Assembly: GCA_900557385.1 (NCBI GenBank)
Contig: USSP01000068.1
Coordinates: forward strand, 1-8,586
DNA from: an uncultured Lachnospiraceae bacterium
Lineage (GTDB): Bacteria; Bacillota; Clostridia; Lachnospirales; Lachnospiraceae
DNA: 8,586 nt
Reading direction: 5' to 3'
The notes beneath the pieces are model-generated. The model was not told the DNA's origin. It searched no databases and was given only the letters and a program-made list of their open reading frames with translations. How positions within the stretch are numbered: position 1 is the first letter of the stretch; every line of letters starts with the position of its first letter. Made by a program: the position numbers and the translations under genes. This document shows positions 7,320 to 8,586 of the stretch, in pieces.

Positions 7320-7559
7320 ATGCTGGAGTGGTTTCTGGAAATCATTAAGAAGTTCGGTGCTATAATCTTATCCGTCTTGCCGACTTCTCCGTTTGATAAG
7401 TATTTAGACAGCTTAGGAAACTTAGATTATTTAGGCTATCTAAATTGGTTTATTCCGGTTGGTAGCTTCATTAAGATCCTGCTGACGTGGGTAACTGCTG
7501 TAGGTGTATTTTATATTTATAGTATAATAATGCGCTGGGTTAAAATGATCGGTGATTGA
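7320..7559 (+). CDS. pVI-like inovirus minor coat / membrane protein
   Basis: 79-aa hydrophobic protein, starting 4 bp after the stop of the large frame. Its ribosome site GAGGGGG (7306-7312) lies inside the end of that frame, which suggests translational coupling. Seen: an amphipathic N-terminal segment (EWFLEIIKKFGAIIL), the central LPTSPFDKYLDSL and YLGYLNWFIPVG, and a membrane segment (ILLTWVTAVGVFYIYSIIM) ending in basic residues. Small proteins of this style stand between the adsorption gene and the Zot ATPase in inoviruses of Clostridia. By position and topology it matches pVI, which caps the virion together with pIII. The assignment rests on context and sequence style, not on a strong motif. 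Confidence 0.75.
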   Translation: MLEWFLEIIKKFGAIILSVLPTSPFDKYLDSLGNLDYLGYLNWFIPVGSFIKILLTWVTAVGVFYIYSIIMRWVKMIGD

Positions 7560-7560
7560 T

Positions 7561-7575
7561 TGTCATTATATGACA
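7561..7575. repeat. Short perfect inverted repeat TGTCAT / ATGACA
   Basis: A 6-bp inverted repeat with a 3-nt loop, starting 1 bp after the stop of the pVI-like gene and 5 bp before the ribosome-site hairpin at 7580. It may be half of a two-hairpin leader or a protein-binding site. It has no T-run, so it is not a terminator. Confidence 0.4.
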
Positions 7576-7579
7576 TGAT

Positions 7580-7607
7580 ATACTACTCCTATAAAAGGAG
7601 GTAGTAT
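7580..7607 (+). promoter_or_regulatory. Hairpin that buries the ribosome binding site of the 61-aa gene
   Basis: ATACTACTCCT (7580-7590) pairs with AGGAGGTAGTAT (7596-7607) around the loop ATAAA, giving an 11-bp stem with one bulged G at 7600. The right arm contains the whole consensus Shine-Dalgarno AGGAGG (7596-7601), 8 nt before the TTG start at 7610. In RNA the ribosome site would be base-paired, so translation should depend on opening this stem. Confidence 0.7.
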
Positions 7608-7609
7608 AA

Positions 7610-7795
7610 TTGAATAGTAAACAGTTTTGTATATTTATTATCATGATAGTTGTCTTATTTCAAATAGGCACATATCTTATTTTTAAACTAGGATTGAAAA
7701 AATTTTTAATTGTTTATGTAATAGTAATTGCGCTGTTATCTTTTATTCTCTTTGTAGTGCATAAGAGTAATTCTAAAAATAAGGGGGGACGTTAA
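7610..7795 (+). CDS. Small two-pass membrane protein of the phage cluster
   Basis: 61-aa protein with two predicted membrane segments (FCIFIIMIVVLFQIGTYLIF, about 6-25, and FLIVYVIVIALLSFILFVV, about 32-50) and a positively charged tail (KSNSKNKGGR). The start is TTG, chosen because a perfect AGGAGG lies 8 nt upstream. That site sits in a hairpin, so expression may be controlled. I do not recognise the family. Position between the pVI-like gene and the Zot ATPase suggests a role in virion assembly or export in the cytoplasmic membrane. An immunity or accessory protein is also possible. It is more AT-rich than the genes on both sides, which may mark it as a separately acquired insert. Confidence 0.65.
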   Translation: MNSKQFCIFIIMIVVLFQIGTYLIFKLGLKKFLIVYVIVIALLSFILFVVHKSNSKNKGGR

Positions 7796-7796
7796 A

Positions 7797-7934
7797 ATGC
7801 ACATCAATGATCTCCCATGGTGGGCTGTCCTGCTGATCATTTTAGCGGCATTATTGACCGCAAAATATTTATTTCATATAGACGGTATGCCGTTTCTGAA
7901 TAGTTGGACTGGAAAGATTGGAGTGATTAATTGA
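7797..7934 (+). CDS. 45-aa single-pass membrane protein overlapping the Zot gene
   Basis: A short frame encoding MHINDLPWWAVLLIILAALL followed by TAKYLFHIDGMPFLNSWTGKIGVIN. It has one clear membrane segment (about residues 8-26) and a short polar tail. The ATG follows the previous stop by one base and has a strong GGGGGG-type ribosome site (7783-7788). Its stop TGA (7932-7934) overlaps the TTG start of the ATPase gene as TTGA, typical of translational coupling. Size and position suit a small filamentous-phage virion or assembly protein (pVII/pIX-like), but no homology is asserted. Confidence 0.7.
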   Translation: MHINDLPWWAVLLIILAALLTAKYLFHIDGMPFLNSWTGKIGVIN

Positions 7935-8530
7935 TTTATCTTTATTCCGGTACGCCTGGCTCGGGAAAAAGCCTGCATACAGCCGATAAACTGTACTGGC
8001 GGCTTCGTGCCGGGAAACCTGTGATTGCAAATTTTACATTTCGCTGGCAGGACTGCGGAAAGAATCCGCATTACTTGTACATAAATAACATTGATTTGAC
8101 TCCGGAAAGACTGATCAATTTCTCCCGGAATTGGTTTCAGTGTCATAAGTTCCATGAAGGGGCGATTACCCTTGTGATTGACGAATCACAGATTCTTTTT
8201 AATAGCCGGGATTGGAACGCAGCCGGGCGTGGTGACTGGCTTTCATTCTTTACACAACACCGCAAATATGGCTACGATGTTATATTAGTAGCGCAGTTCG
8301 ACAAGATGCTTGATCGCCAGATCCGGGCATTGATCGAATACGAATGTATACACCGGAAAGTGTCTAATTTCGGTATATGGGGCAAAATATTCTCTCTCTT
8401 CGCCGGAGGGAAGTTATTTGTGTGCGTCAAAGTTTGGTATCCTATGAAGGAAAAAGTGGGTAGCGAGTTCTTCCGGGCGAAAAAGAAATACTATCAGCTA
8501 TACGACAGCTACGCCGATTTCGGTGCCTGA
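7931..8530 (+). CDS. Zot-family (pI-like) filamentous phage morphogenesis ATPase
   Basis: P-loop ATPase of the zonular occludens toxin/pI family (PF05707 type), which drives extrusion of filamentous virions through the cytoplasmic membrane. Seen: Walker A GTPGSGKS (7-14), Walker B LVIDESQ (81-87, D84/E85), the family segment FFTQHRKYGYDVILVAQFDKMLDRQIRALIEY (106-137, shown here in outline) and a C-terminal YDSYADFG (191-198). The start is TTG at 7931, supported by GGAG at 7920-7923 with 7-nt spacing and by the beta strand IYLYSGTPG beginning at residue 2. At 199 aa it is only the ATPase domain. The membrane helix and periplasmic domain of enterobacterial pI (about 350 aa) are absent, as expected for a host without an outer membrane. 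The name Zot reflects family history; no toxin activity is implied. Confidence 0.93.
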   Translation: MIYLYSGTPGSGKSLHTADKLYWRLRAGKPVIANFTFRWQDCGKNPHYLYINNIDLTPERLINFSRNWFQCHKFHEGAITLVIDESQILFNSRDWNAAGRGDWLSFFTQHRKYGYDVILVAQFDKMLDRQIRALIEYECIHRKVSNFGIWGKIFSLFAGGKLFVCVKVWYPMKEKVGSEFFRAKKKYYQLYDSYADFGA

Positions 8531-8551
8531 CAGCACCAGCCGGGTGCTGTC
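8529..8551. repeat. Perfect hairpin right after the Zot gene
   Basis: GACAGCACC (8529-8537) and GGTGCTGTC (8543-8551) form a perfect 9-bp GC-rich stem with the loop AGCCG, starting within the stop codon. It is not followed by T residues, so a standard terminator is unlikely. In a filamentous phage, such a hairpin could instead serve as a packaging signal or origin structure on single-stranded DNA; this is inference. Confidence 0.7.
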
Positions 8552-8559
8552 TGTGTGGC

Positions 8560-8570
8560 GGGGGGGGGGG
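8560..8570. repeat. Homopolymer of 11 G
   Basis: Eleven consecutive G follow the hairpin. A tract this long slips readily in replication and could be a variable switch for whatever lies downstream. It is also a typical sequencing or contig-end artefact, so its length should not be trusted. Confidence 0.8.
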
Positions 8571-8586
8571 CTTTGAGGGTTCAAAT

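Larger units (their letters stand above)
5865..8586 (+). mobile_element. Partial inovirus (filamentous phage) prophage or phage-derived segment
   Basis: Gene order is pIII-like adsorption protein (part), pVI-like membrane protein, two very small membrane proteins, then a Zot/pI ATPase, all on one strand with little spacing. This is the virion-assembly half of an inovirus genome. The replication initiator, single-strand binding protein, major coat protein and any integrase are not in the window. They would lie beyond the right end if this is a circularly permuted prophage. The left edge is inside the pIII-like gene, which is unusual for an intact prophage. Confidence 0.75.

Noticed and set aside
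7523..7528. TATAAT as a promoter within the pVI-like gene
   Set aside because: No -35 box at a suitable distance; the AT-rich coding sequence explains it.
7931..8530. Zonular occludens toxin as a virulence toxin
   Set aside because: Only the ATPase domain is present, within phage assembly genes. The family name does not imply toxicity.

Overview
The window looks like a gut-type Clostridia genome (most likely Lachnospiraceae). The evidence is strong GGAGG ribosome sites, intermediate base composition, AT-rich promoters, and protein families typical of Firmicute carbohydrate operons. This is inference from style; no taxonomic marker gene is present.

Region 1 (1-1124). The 3' part of a Gfo/Idh/MocA sugar oxidoreductase ends an upstream operon. 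A very strong bidirectional hairpin terminator follows (888-937), then an AT-rich intergenic stretch. That stretch carries a near-consensus promoter (TTGACA, 17 bp, TAATAT) overlapped by nested inverted repeats that look like a repressor operator.

Region 2 (1125 to about 5865). A sugar-catabolic operon in one direction: a phosphoglucose-isomerase-like protein with a remodelled phosphate loop, a second Gfo/Idh/MocA dehydrogenase, a TIM-barrel sugar isomerase/epimerase (AP_endonuc_2 type), and a lipoprotein substrate-binding protein of a family-1 carbohydrate ABC importer. The set suggests import of a sugar or glycoside, then oxidation/isomerisation through a keto-sugar and aldose-ketose interconversion. 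The substrate cannot be named from the sequence.

Region 3 (about 5865-8586). Without a stop codon, the binding-protein frame runs straight into genes of a filamentous phage (inovirus) of the Gram-positive type. These are a pIII-like adsorption protein lacking its own signal peptide, a pVI-like small coat/membrane protein, two further small membrane proteins (61 and 45 aa) and a Zot/pI-family morphogenesis ATPase. A hairpin, an 11-G tract and a tRNA T-arm-like dodecamer lie at the very end. The permease genes expected after the binding protein are not seen. The host/phage join falls near residue 465 of a 946-residue continuous frame, so it is either a real prophage insertion/fusion at the 3' end of the transporter gene or an assembly chimera. 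This junction is the most important thing to check.
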